Below are positions 22,182 through 31,870 of a stretch of DNA of 64,000 nt, piece by piece. The number at the start of each line of letters is the position of its first letter. Position 1 is the stretch's first letter. The stretch is taken from positions 14,772,727 to 14,836,726 of the forward strand of contig OY987245.1 of NCBI GenBank assembly GCA_963920765.1, read 5' to 3'. The notes beneath the pieces are model-generated. The model was not told the DNA's origin. It did not search any database and was given only the letters and a program-made list of their open reading frames with translations. The translations under genes and the position numbers were made by a program. The stretch is from Ulota crispa (Eukaryota > Streptophyta > Bryopsida > Orthotrichales > Orthotrichaceae).

Positions 22182-24005
22182 TGCTGTCCGATAACACAAT
22201 CTTGCCCAGAGTAACAACTATGGTCCTTATGGAGACTTGTCCATGTGCAATGGCGTGCTAGGCCCACTTTCCTCCACCAGCAACTAAAGTCAACAATCTC
22301 AGAAAAGTGAGGGCGTACGGAACTACTAAAGACCAGCCCCTGTGATTCAAAATAGAGGTTGTGCCAGTAGGCAAGTGCGTGACCCCAAGAATCCATTGCA
22401 GGATGGCAGCGACCATGATGAGAGCTCTCATCACAGTAGCAAGCCAATGGCCTGCCACAACCTTGGCCCACAACAGGGCTGACAACGCCAGCAACGAGGC
22501 GTCGACGATACCACACACACTAGTAAGAACTCCCCACTTGAATCTCGACGTGGAGTGATTCACTATCCAGAAGTAAACATTAGCAAAATTCGCCATAGTC
22601 GCCACAAAACAAGAAACTCTATTGGCCCAGATGGGTACGCCATTCAAGTAGCTGCTTCCAACCAAGTGGAACCTCGGAGTGACAGCGATGATCGTGATCC
22701 AAACCACAACTGGCAGCGCTTCTAACCCACTCGCTATCATCAGCCTGTGCATTGGCAGCGACAAGTATCCACTCACAGGCTCCAAAGCCACGACGATGAA
22801 GTGATGTTCTAGCGAGATTTGACACGTGGCTTCGCTGCAGAACGACGACAACGGAAGCTTGGTTTGTGTGGAATCGACAATGTATCCACGCATGGCGCGT
22901 CTCGTGAGAAGCGCCGTAGAGAATGCGTCTGTTCGGAAGAAAACTACGAGCGTGCAAGACAAGAGGAACGAGCAGAGGCGCGATAGCCACCACACGGATG
23001 GGTCGAAGTCGGTTTCGTTTTGGGTTGGGGAGGACTCACCAACTAGAGCTTTGCGGTAGCTGACTGTGAAAGGATTCTCGTTTCCACGCTCTTCGGCATC
23101 CTTGATAGTACTAGCTTCAGAGATCGTGGATTGCCACGTCACGCTGTTTTCGTTTGCAGGCTCCACCAGTAGCAGTCCTGTGTGTCCCTCGGCAGCGAAT
23201 AGATTGGCTGAGCTCACGGAGAGCGCTCTCCTGCAATCAGATCGACGGAAATCCGCCCGACCCAGAGCAACTTGAGGATCTGAGCCTGCGTCCTGGTAGA
23301 ATGCATCCCGGGAGTTATGGCACCTTCCACTGAAACAAGCGCTGGATATAAGTGCATTGTACGTGTCATTGACGCGGAAGACTGATCCAGGAGCCACTGT
23401 GGTTAAGTGCTTGCTCACGCCTTCGACTCGCTCGAACTTTAAGCAACTGCATTGTGATGAACATGCACATTTAATTGGCTCGGCCTTGGGATCGCGTAAG
23501 GGCGGGCATAACCCTGAAGCAGGCATCAAGTCCGCCCTCTTACCCGTCGTGGCTCCGTAATAAGAAAACAACTGATGTGCCTAGGGTTTGGAATTTGCTT
23601 CCACCAGTATGAGCACTCGACTGAGCGAGTGTTGGTCGGAGATCGTTAATGTCTTCACGTTTGGTGATGATACCCCGTCTAGTAACGTCAGTAAGTCTCG
23701 TGTGTTCGTTCTCTGCGTCCAACCTCCGCCGCATGATTGTTGTTACGAGCGCCATGACTAGACCTAAAGCTGTGAGACCAGCGTCCAAAAAGTTGGCCGT
23801 GTCCGCGAGTAGAAGGTTGGATTCTTGGGCTTGGACACGCCGTACAAAGCACCCCGATAATATCACGCTCAGTAACCATCTTCGCAATCCTAGTATCCTT
23901 CAGCAACGAGGAATAGTAACAGGTCAGTTAGATCAAGAGCAAAAGGTGCCTTCAAAAGAGGCAAACTCTGTTAAGAACTAGCAATTGAGGTAGACCCTAG
24001 TAACG

Positions 24006-24083
24006 TTAACCCCTAAATACTAAATACCCAAGGCATCAATTTCTAGTGTAAAACCTATTTTGTCTTGGGCATTTAAGGGTTAA
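24006..24083. mobile_element. 78-bp TTAA mini-element in the intron of copy A
   Basis: TTAACCCCTAAATACTAAAT and CATTTAAGGGTTAA are inverted ends on TTAA, like the larger TTAA elements. Short palindromic relic. Confidence 0.6.
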
Positions 24084-24157
24084 AGACAAATCATCTGCAC
24101 TTCATCATCTGCAACACAAGCAAAGCTAGTTGCTGAGCTCATCCACTTGCAGGCAAT

Positions 24158-24326
24158 AGCACAAGGAGATTATTTGAGTTTACTACACTACCATCACCAC
24201 ATCCAAAAGTGGTAAAATCCGTAAATTACCATTTTGCAAATTATCCAAAGTGATAATTATACTGATTTTACCACTTTTGGATGTGGTGATGGTAGACTGG
24301 TATTGTAGTAAACCCTAATAATCTCC
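24158..24326. repeat. 169-bp hairpin in the intron of copy A
   Basis: GGAGATTATTTGAGTTTACT and the inverse AGTAAACCCTAATAATCTCC are the tips. The inner arms CTACCATCACCACATCC and GGATGTGGTGATGGTAG pair perfectly. The loop is about 45 bases, itself partly symmetric (AATTATC...GATAATT). The B copy intron (225 bases) lacks it. Confidence 0.85.
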
Positions 24327-24681
24327 TTATAGTATCGATTAAAATCGAAACCACGCAAAGAGAAGGTCCGTGCTCCATAAGAGTGGTTGCATATACAAAA
24401 ACTGTGTAGATCGAACAAGTGTCAAACCTGTGAAAGTTGTACAGGGGAGATGCAAGAGGATATCCAAAGAGGTTGAACAATAAGACTTTCATTTGAGAGA
24501 GGAGTTCATAGCCAGCAACCATTCCGATCTGTGAACTCTCCGATCCTGAAGGCAAGACTTGCGGGCTTTGGAGTGCGGGCAAAACCAGATCGATCACGAA
24601 GGCAACAGCGCAGGTGTTGCAGGTGTTGCCAAGAATCTGTAGCAAAGCTGTGGAAACTTGGAAAGGGAACGCACTAAGGTA

Positions 24682-24994
24682 AGGTAGGAACACCCATAAG
24701 CGTTAGTATCTCCATAACCGTCATCTCTAGAATCTTGGAAAATCTGTGGAAGTGAATAGATGTAATGTCAAGGATGTACAATATGTGAACATGAAATCTT
24801 AAAAGTCGTTATTGGTGCAATGGTAGTTTGTTTTTTAAAAATTCACAACTTATTCTCATAGTATCCATATAATACATTTAAAGGTGTAAACTCATTTTTT
24901 TCTGTTCCTAATAGGATCTTATAATTTGCTAGTTGTTTATTAATAATCATCATGTTCAGAACCCTTAGTTTGACGTTTATGGGTGCTCCTACCT
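24682..24994. mobile_element. TA-inserting MITE, AGGTAG family, at the 5' edge of copy A
   Basis: AGGTAGGAACACCCATAAGC and GGGTGCTCCTACCT are inverted ends beside TA. An extra TAAGGTA at 24675 suggests a second, truncated member. The first ATG in frame with exon 1 of copy A lies inside this element, so the original start is lost or lies elsewhere. It resembles 35050-35363. Confidence 0.78.
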
Positions 24995-25261
24995 TAGTAT
25001 GCTCTAAAACCGGGTTGGTGTGCCTTTTCATGGACTTTCTGAGATGTCCGGGAAGACTTTTTTGTCTAATTTCTAGACTAAGAGAAATGGATGTCAAATG
25101 TAGCACAATTTTTTTCCTGTTTTTTGAAGTATTATTGAATGGTTGATGAATTTTCAAGTTTTTTTTTTGGAGTAGGCATTTATTTGTAACTCTAGTCTTT
25201 AGGTCTCCCATAAAATATTCTCCTACAGCTTGAAAGATGAGGTGAAACAGAGGAATCTGAT
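24995..25261. other. Intergenic, no gene seen
   Basis: Resembles parts of 30060-30230 (phrases such as TCTAATTTNTAGAC and AGAGAAATNGATNTCAA), so it is a dispersed repeat. Non-coding. Confidence 0.5.
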
Positions 25262-25640
25262 TAATTCTCATAACATTCAGTAGCCTGAAGAGAGGCCACC
25301 TTTTCCTCTCTTCACGTATCATTCATGAACTTCATCTTGACAAAAAAAAAAAAAAAAAAAAAATTAAATTTTTTTTGACACATCTGGCCCCCTCAACGTG
25401 TGTGCACTGAACTAAACCTCCCTTTCATAAACTGTGACAAATTCACCCAAGTGCCCCATAGTTAAAGAAGGGTGTGGAACAAATTCACCCAAGTGCCCCA
25501 TAGTTAAAGAAGGGTGTGGAACAAATTCACCCAAGTGCCCCATAGTTAAAGAAGGATGTGGAATATTCCACACCATTCTCTTGGAGGGAGGGCAACCTTT
25601 ACTAGTGCTACTAAATGTTATGCTTGCAATAGAATACACC
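25262..25640. repeat. Dispersed repeat, copy 2 (empty site for the MITE at 3340)
   Basis: Matches 3170-3760 but reads through TA at 25428-25429 without the MITE. It contains an A-run at 25340-25360 and a 42-bp triplicate at 25437-25562 that is single in the other copy. Confidence 0.8.
25437..25562. repeat. 42-bp tandem repeat, three copies
   Basis: The unit ACAAATTCACCCAAGTGCCC (then CATAGTTAAAGAAGGGTGTG GA) repeats three times almost perfectly. The 73- and 85-codon frames across it are by-products of the 42-bp (14-codon) period. Confidence 0.92.
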
Positions 25641-26353
25641 TTTTTTTTTATATGACTTAAACTTAACAAAGTTCATTCAAGGACCACTTCATATCCATTT
25701 TTGAGCTACCTATGAGACGCTTTACATGAGAGCATGGAAATTTGAGCACACTACCTTAGTTCCAACTTCCAACGTGCATTGAGTATTATATTATCGACCT
25801 TTTCATAATCTATGGTTTTCTTATTTTGATACTTTGATGTTCCTAATTTTGGATAGCCATTTGCAAACAAGTTTAGTAAACTGTGTACGTGCACACTGTA
25901 CGTACACTGTAGTCGGTACTTGGTTCGCTGGACAGGTGTTCAGCTTGTCCGGCCTCATATTGTGGTCACACCAATAGCCTGTTGGCACTTGGCAGTCTCA
26001 CACCAACGTTGTCTGTCTATAGCTTTTAAAATGTCCACCCATTAGCAAAATATTGAGCCCTGTACATGGCCCCTCACCATGCCCTTTTCAAGCCAATAAA
26101 GGTTTTAATTTGAACTTGAAAATATGGAAAACACTTTACAAACTACTTTTTCTAATTTAAAACTTTGAGTGCAATGATGGTTGAGAGAGTTCCAATGGAA
26201 ACAAGGCAACTATTCAATCATGATGGTGCACATCACCAAAAAATCATAAAAAATTGTGGCACTATACTTGATCTTGTTTGTGTCAACTCAAGTTTGGAAT
26301 ATAATACTAAATTTATGCCTTCATAGCGCTTAAGATAGGTGTACCCAATCTTC

Positions 26354-26530
26354 ATCATGAATCTGAAGCCGTCACTATACACACATGGTGTTCATTTTAG
26401 ATCTCAAAACTAGGTACCCCACATATAGCTTATCTTTTGTCACAAAAGATAAGCTATCTATAGGGTACCTATATTTGAGATTTAAAATAAACACCTTGTG
26501 TACATAGTGATGGCATTAGGTTCATGATCC
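26354..26530. repeat. 177-bp hairpin
   Basis: ATCATGAATCTGAAGCCGTC on the left pairs with the segment ending GGTTCATGAT on the right. The centre AAAAGATAAGCTAT pairs with ATAGCTTATCTTTT across GTCAC. Arms are about 85 bp with scattered mismatches. Confidence 0.8.
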
Positions 26531-26547
26531 GGTTGAGGTTGACGTGA

Positions 26548-26974
26548 GGGGTAGTTACACCTTCTTCACCACATTCTCAATCAATACATGATGGAGTTGT
26601 GGCCATTTGTCCTTGATTTGCAAAAACTCAATTCTATATAGATTGAGAAGTTTTTCTCTTCACCTGTAGAGGAAACAAATAGATGTGAATAAGATTTAGC
26701 ATGTGAAGTTTTTATTCATGTGTGTCTCTTTTTCATATAGCTCTTCTTGCTTTCACCCTCATTGTAATTGAAGATGATTGATTGAGTGTGTGAATGCAAC
26801 TCATTTTCTTACCGCATCACCATTTTTTAGATAAATTCATTTTTCATTCTCCATTGCTCATAAAAAGGGGGTCATCTTTTTCATGAAAAAAATACTCTTG
26901 CTAACTCTTGTTTCCACTCCACAACTTCTCATTCGTCACAGAAGTTTCATTCTTGGAGAAGGTGTGATTACCCC
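26548..26974. mobile_element. MITE of the GGGGTAGTCACA family
   Basis: GGGGTAGTTACACCTTCTTC and its inverse GAAGGTGTGATTACCCC bound a 427-bp copy, the same length as 6053-6479. TA follows the right end; the left flank is GA, probably mutated. Confidence 0.75.
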
Positions 26975-26992
26975 TATGGTACATAATAAGGT

Positions 26993-27175
26993 ACAAGGTA
27001 GAAGCTGTGTCACGTCAAGAATGTTTGCAAGCTTCATCTCCAGGAGTGTGAATTTCGGAAGATTACTACCGAAACTGTGGGGGGATCTTTGGTTACACCA
27101 GCCAAATCTGATTCAGATCAATGTATTATCTCACTCTGTATGAGTTTCGTAGGCAATTTCAAAGGATTAGGGTTG
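26993..27175 (+). pseudogene. Decayed gene fragment related to 55734-55905
   Basis: The phrase TCTTTGGTTACACCAGCCAA with ATCTGATTCAGATCAA, and the flanks GTACAAGGTAGAAGC and GTTTCGTAGGCAATTTCAAA, match the exon-like segment at 55734-55905. Here the frame is broken by stops. It is a second copy of the same unidentified coding fragment. Confidence 0.55.
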
Positions 27176-27970
27176 TTGACCTCCTAACTTTCATAGCAAA
27201 ATTCATGTCAAATGCATAACAAAATTTAATTTCGTGTATTTGTTTTTGCAAATGTGTTCACTTGATTCTTCTACTGAAAATTTGCATGCACAAATACGTG
27301 ATAAACGTTGGTGTAGCAATCAAAAAATTCCACAATTGCAAGTACATGACCCATCTATGCTTGGGGAGCCTTATAGCGCTTCATTAACAAATGTTTAGCA
27401 TTTCCCATGAACAACTAGTTTTTCACAAGCGTGCACAAAATATTGCCCTAACTAATGCGGATATTAATAAATAATTATGTTTTTTTTTTTTGCATTTTAA
27501 CCAGGTAGCGCTCAATGTGCAGGGAAAATTGGCTGTTTGTTCATTGTTAGCCATTGAAATTGGGAAAAATATTGGTTGCATTTTGAAATTACTAGCAAAA
27601 AAAACGGTTAGATTTCACTAAAAAGTCTAAATATAATATATTACAATGTAAATTTAGAAAAACATCCGGTACACTCTAGGAAAAAATCGGTTGTATATGA
27701 AAAATACTAGATTTTAGCTTGTGAATTATGCAAAGTTTGTGAGGATGGTGGATTAATCAACATTGGTGCCTTTAACTCTGCCAATAGTGTGAACAACAAG
27801 TACTATTCATCCTTGCTTAATGGAGCTAACAACGTTTGCAAGCTATAAGTACCCTTTTGTATACCTACTTTGTTATTCTTAACAAAAGGAATCATAAATT
27901 GTTATTACAAGCAAGTGGAAACAAGCCTTTAGCTTTCAGATGAAAATGCTGTTTATCTGGGATGTCAGTA
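27176..27970. other. Intergenic, no gene seen
   Basis: 27514-27720 resembles 426-640 (TTCATTGTTAGCCATTGAAA). A T-run lies at 27480-27490. Nothing else is recognised. Confidence 0.5.
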
Positions 27971-28846
27971 CGCTAGTAATGATATTTAGTGTTATGTTGC
28001 CAATAGTGTTACGTGCACTTTTACTTCACTCAATCTAAATCTCAATTAGTTTGCATTTAGAGTTACCTTCTTTTTGTACACACCACTCTTTGTTGCCTCC
28101 TCTCCTTGTCCTAAACCCCTTGTAGTCTACTCAACTTCTCTGCTTGCAACCCGCGTTGAGCCTCTCTCTCCCTTTAACCTTGCTTCATTTGCGTAGCTCA
28201 TCTTGTGACTTTGTCTTTGTTGTGCTGCCTTGGAAGTCAACCTTTGTTCTATCTCCTACATGCTTGTTGTTCCACGCTGCTCCATTTGCATGCCTTGCAT
28301 TGCTCACATTGCCAAAGAGCCACAACGTTCATTAGGTGATTTTTCTCTTGAATTTTTTCAATTTTGGTGTGTTTCTTCCAATTTTCAATGGTGCAGCATT
28401 TTTATTTAATCATATCTAGAAGGTAAGTACAATCCCCCGCCTTCCATGGGCCTTGACCCTCCTCATGCAATCAATATGAGAAGATACCCATTGCTTGTTC
28501 ACTGGTTGCTTATTTCTCAAACACCTTGATTTACCAAGGGAAAAGTTGTTGTTTTTTTTATCAACGCCACTTCAATAACTAGGATTTTGGTTACAGATAT
28601 AGAAATTTGTGTTGGTTGTCTAAGTATTAACTCATAAATTTAATTTGTATTTTTTTGTTGTAATAAAAATGAAACAATTTCTAACATTAAATGTAAACTT
28701 GTAAAAAAAATATGCTCCCAAAAATTACTATAGTTGACAAATAGTGTATACGTTAACATTTAATGTTGGCAACATTAAGAAAATTGTTAACATTTAGTGT
28801 TGAGATTTGTATTTAGTGTTACCGACACTAAATACCATTATTAGTG
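27971..28846. mobile_element. Possible CACTA-like non-autonomous element
   Basis: CGCTAGTAATGATATTTAGTG on the left is answered by CACTAAATACCATTATTAGTG on the right, and the subterminal word TTTAGTGTT recurs near both ends. CACTA-type ends plus subterminal repeats suggest an En/Spm relative. The 3-bp target duplication is not clean and no transposase is present. Confidence 0.4.
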
Positions 28847-29088
28847 TAGTTTAGTACTTTCTAGTTTCTACAACTATGGATGCCATCCAATAAAAATTTG
28901 CTTGGTATGGCCACGCGTCCACACCAGAGGTGGAGTTTATAAAATGCTGCAGAGAGCGAACGTGGGTGTGAGACTGCCAAGTGCCAACAGGTTGTTGGTG
29001 TGACCAGAGTTTGAGGCCGGACAACTTGAACACCTGTCTTACCTATCGAGTACCGACTACAATGTACAGTACGCACAGTGTGCAAGTA

Positions 29089-29416
29089 AAGGTAAGAGGC
29101 TCATAAACCGACCATCTAAGGGCTGAAACTGAATTTTGGGGAGTTGGAACTTCTTGAAATAGTTTTCAGGAAGTTTTACTTGAAAAACAAGAGGAATTGG
29201 CATCTAACCCAAGTTTTTTCATATTTTTTAGAGTTCTGTGGAATTAGTTAAGAAATGTTGAAGTGGAAAGGTCACAGGTCTCTAAAATTGCCCACCTCCT
29301 CAAATGTACTTTCAGTGTACATAATTGAAAGGCTATGAATAAGATCATGTATTGGGAGAGTTCATTTGGGGAAGTGAGTGGTTTTATTGCCCTAATAGAG
29401 TTCAAGCCTCCTACCT
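29089..29416. mobile_element. TA-inserting MITE, AGGTAG family
   Basis: AAGGTAAGAGGCTCATAAAC and TTCAAGCCTCCTACCT are inverted ends; the interior matches 1567-1946 and 3340-3665 (CATCTAAGGGCTGAAACTGA). Non-coding. Confidence 0.75.
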
Positions 29417-29522
29417 TACATTGTTAATCAATTTGATTGCAAAGGGCTATTTAGAACTAGGAACATCAAATTATCAAAATGAGAAAACCATAGATTATGA
29501 AAAGATTGATAGCATAACGATA

Positions 29523-29927
29523 AGGTAAACATACTCATTGCCGACTACCTCCCAATACAGCACTCTACATTTGAGGTGTTCTCCACACATACTTGAATCC
29601 AAAGTGGAGTAGCGAATGCCACTTGCACAAGCAAACCCTACCACATATCAACTTAGGAGTTAGTTTGGGAGGGTTGAGATTGGAACCATCAAGTACATGT
29701 ATAGGAACACAATTAGGCAAGTTCAGAGTTAGTCTATAGTTGCTTTTAAGATCCTTTGAGTTGTAACTTTGCCCTTTAATATAAAATGTTCTATAATTTT
29801 TTTTTCCGCAAAAATGACATTCCATGATAGCTTGTTGAAAGGCTAATCCTATGGATTTTTTCCTAAATTTTCTAAAACCTCACGGTACCCCAAACCCTTA
29901 AACAATTGGGTATGGGTATACCTACCT
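29523..29927. mobile_element. TA-inserting MITE, long AGGTAG subfamily (uninterrupted copy)
   Basis: AGGTAAACATACTCATTGCC and GGGTATGGGTATACCTACCT are the ends, flanked by TA. This copy is the uninterrupted reference for the sister in Nudix intron 1, which carries a TTAA element, and for the one after gene copy B, which carries another MITE. The 86-codon minus frame inside is a shadow. Confidence 0.78.
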
Positions 29928-29929
29928 TA

Positions 29930-30400
29930 CTACATGCACCTGATGCACGTTGGAACAAGTTTGTTCTCCTTCCACATGGTATGGTTTAAAATAGGTAGCT
30001 TGAAAAGCGACACTCTAAGGGTTGATTTACCTTCTCATGGGCACCTTGAGATTTTAAAAAAATTGTCTAATTTTTAGACAAAGAGAAATAGATATCAATT
30101 GTAACACAATCTTTTTCATATTTTTTCAAGCATTATTGAAATGCTGATGAATTTTCAAAGTTTTCTATAGTAGACACTTATTTGTGATTCTAGGTCTCCC
30201 ATAAACTATTATCTTATAAAGAGATGAGGTAAAATCAACGAGTATAATTGACTCTTGCAATGGAATATGCCTTTTCTTCTATGACTAATGAGGGTCTATT
30301 CAATAACCACCTCATATTCACTCCTAAGCAACCTGTGGGACACTTTTCAAGAGAGGGGACGCAATTGGAGCTACCCATCTTATTGCACGTACATTGATGT
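29930..30400. other. Intergenic repeat-like DNA, no gene
   Basis: Shares phrases with 25030-25260 and 34040-34330 (AGACAAAGAGAAATAGAT, TTTTGAAGCATT). No coding signal. Confidence 0.5.
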
Positions 30401-30402
30401 GA

Positions 30403-30633
30403 GGTCAGGGTGGAAAAGCTCAAGTTTTATTTGCAAATAAGGATAATAATAATACTTTGCTCCTAGTATTTTGTTGTTGTTCAGTTGTGAAATTCTGAAG
30501 GTTTTTGCAATGAAGCAAGGGTTTTTGAATTCAAATTTGAACTCAAAATTCTCAAATTCAATCTCCCTTTGGTGAATATCTAAAACTCTCACATTTTCTG
30601 GCAAGTGAAAGAACAGAGCTTTTCCACCTTAGC
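30403..30633. mobile_element. Foldback/MITE with AGGTGGAAAAGCTC ends
   Basis: AGGGTGGAAAAGCTC and its inverse GAGCTTTTCCACCTT bound a 230-bp copy whose AT-rich interior (CTCAAAATTCTCAAATTC) resembles 1172-1487 and 10861-11155. Confidence 0.65.
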
Positions 30634-31573
30634 TCCACATGGACAAATGTGCATTAACTCCTAAAATTCTTTTGTGTTTAGAGGCCCAAAACTGCTTCAA
30701 AATACTAGTCTCCAAACCAGGGTCAAAATCTTCATTGAAACTTATTTTTTAACAAATCCAATTGTAGGATCCTTTGGTTGACTTGCACAAGTACATTGTC
30801 CCAAAATTTTAGAATGAATGTCCCCACCAATTGCAAGATCAATGTGCCTAAACTTCAAAATGTAGGTTTTTCTAGTCTTTCCAAAAGGTGAAGTTTTGAT
30901 TTTCAAACTTTTTAGAAAAAAACACATATGTTATATTTCTAGTGCAATTTTTGCAATATGTTGGAAAATGGGTTGAAAGCATATATAAAAAAAATTAGCC
31001 AAAAAAAAATTTGGATTCATTTTTACAAAAATTGTAAAATGAAAGGTATTGATGAATGAAAGAAGTAACTTATATGCTAGAAAGTTTTGGAAGAATTTGA
31101 AAATTGTTAATCCCAATGGTGAGAATGCTCTAACAAACAATTAGTAACTTTCATTTTCATTTTCATTTGAACAATTTCAAAATTGAGAGAAAAAGATAAC
31201 TTTATATGGTTTTTCTACCCTCTTCCTACCTTCATTGCCCGCAAAAGAAAACTCCTTGTAACTCTCATATCATTATTTGGAATTGAGTGATTCAATTTTT
31301 TTGAGTAGGTATCAATCTATACAATTCATTAAAAAAATTTAAAAAAAATTTAGAGTATATTTTTTGCTGCCCGATTTGACATTGAAATTGAAAAAACCTT
31401 CTAACTTTTCCAATACTTATGCAAATGACATGAAATAAAGCTTCACATGTAGATTCTGATGAGTAGCATCCATCCTAAAAATTTCATGAAAAAATTCCAA
31501 ATTATGAAATCAATAGAGCCTGCCCAAGTTCTCATAAGGCCCAGAGTGGGTTCCTTGGGCCTTTAGGGTTAAG
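30634..31573. other. Intergenic, no gene seen
   Basis: Very AT-rich. The end CCTTTAGGGTTAA at 31560-31572 looks like a TTAA-element terminus, but its partner was not found with confidence. Confidence 0.5.
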
Positions 31574-31870
31574 TTAACCCTTGAGCACCCCAGGACCTGA
31601 AAATGAGGTGCTCAATTTTTAAAAATGTTCACGTTTAACTCTTATCTTCTTCTTAATGGTAAAGTCAATGGACTTATACTTTTTCATGTACCTTTAAGCA
31701 TGTGTTTACTACCATTCAAAAAAAATTCAAGCTATTCATTCAAAAAAAATTCAAGCTATTCATTCAAAAAAATTCAAGCTATTTGACCCTACCTAGGTAG
31801 TACTTTTATTTGACTAAGTACACAAGGGTATGGATTTGAGTGAAAACGCAGGGGGGCGCTCAGGGGTTAA
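31574..31870. mobile_element. TTAA element overlapping the 5' edge of gene copy B
   Basis: TTAACCCTTGAGCACCCC and the inverse GGGGCGCTCAGGGGTTAA are ends on TTAA. Inside is a 24-bp tandem repeat (31714-31783, unit ATTCAAAAAAAATTCAAGCT ATTC, three copies). The first in-frame ATG of copy B (31830) lies within this element. Confidence 0.65.

Larger units (their letters stand above)
21574..22218. mobile_element. MITE with GGTTGTTAC ends, interrupted and expanded
   Basis: GGTTGTCACATTGGAC and GCCCAGAGTAACAAC are inverted ends matching 13074-13434. Relative to that copy it has gained an Emigrant-like MITE (21733-21968) and a 24-bp tandem array (22100-22181). Its right edge is about 40 bases from the 3' end of the minus-strand membrane-protein copy. 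Confidence 0.75.
22258..24690 (-). pseudogene. Unrecognised multi-pass membrane protein, copy A (broken)
   Basis: This is the inverted duplicate of the gene at 31830-33965. Exon 1 (about 24690-24428) encodes STALLQILGN ... SPLYNFHR. The intron (24427-23898) ends GAAG and exon 2 starts at 23897. After the conserved RRRLDAE an extra base (about 23705-23712) shifts the frame. When the copies are aligned, the Trp codon of copy B (GCC TGG GCA) is CCC TAG GCA here (23581-23583). Past that point a 437-codon frame (23571-22258) stays open and matches copy B closely to the shared C-terminus AGGGKWA, stop TAG. It encodes the Cys cluster CACSSQCSCLKF and about six membrane helices. A shorter protein from an internal Met is possible, but a pseudogene is likelier. 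The intron holds a TTAA mini-element and a hairpin, and a MITE abuts the 5' end. Confidence 0.75.
25885..29085. mobile_element. Candidate 3.2-kb element with ~130-bp terminal inverted repeats
   Basis: The left 25885-26010 (GCACACTGTACGTAC, GTAGTCGGTACT, GACAGGTGTTCA, TTGTCCGGCCTCA, CTGTTGGCACTTGGCAGTCT) is repeated as its inverse at 28943-29085. The interior holds other repeats (26354, 26548, 27971) and no transposase. It may be a non-autonomous element or simply an inverted duplicate of a smaller repeat. No target-site duplication was identified. Confidence 0.55.

Noticed and set aside
22076-22516. 146-codon minus frame with repeated DSTYRQMH units
   Set aside because: It reads the membrane-protein gene in the wrong frame and then a 24-bp tandem repeat.
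25412-25669. Repeat protein with 14-residue units (TNSPKCPIVKEGCG)
   Set aside because: It is the translation of a 42-bp tandem repeat inside non-coding repeat DNA; the sister locus has one unit and no frame.
28144-28335. 63-codon Leu/Ser-rich frame as a secreted peptide
   Set aside because: Low complexity, inside a candidate CACTA-like element, with no downstream exon.
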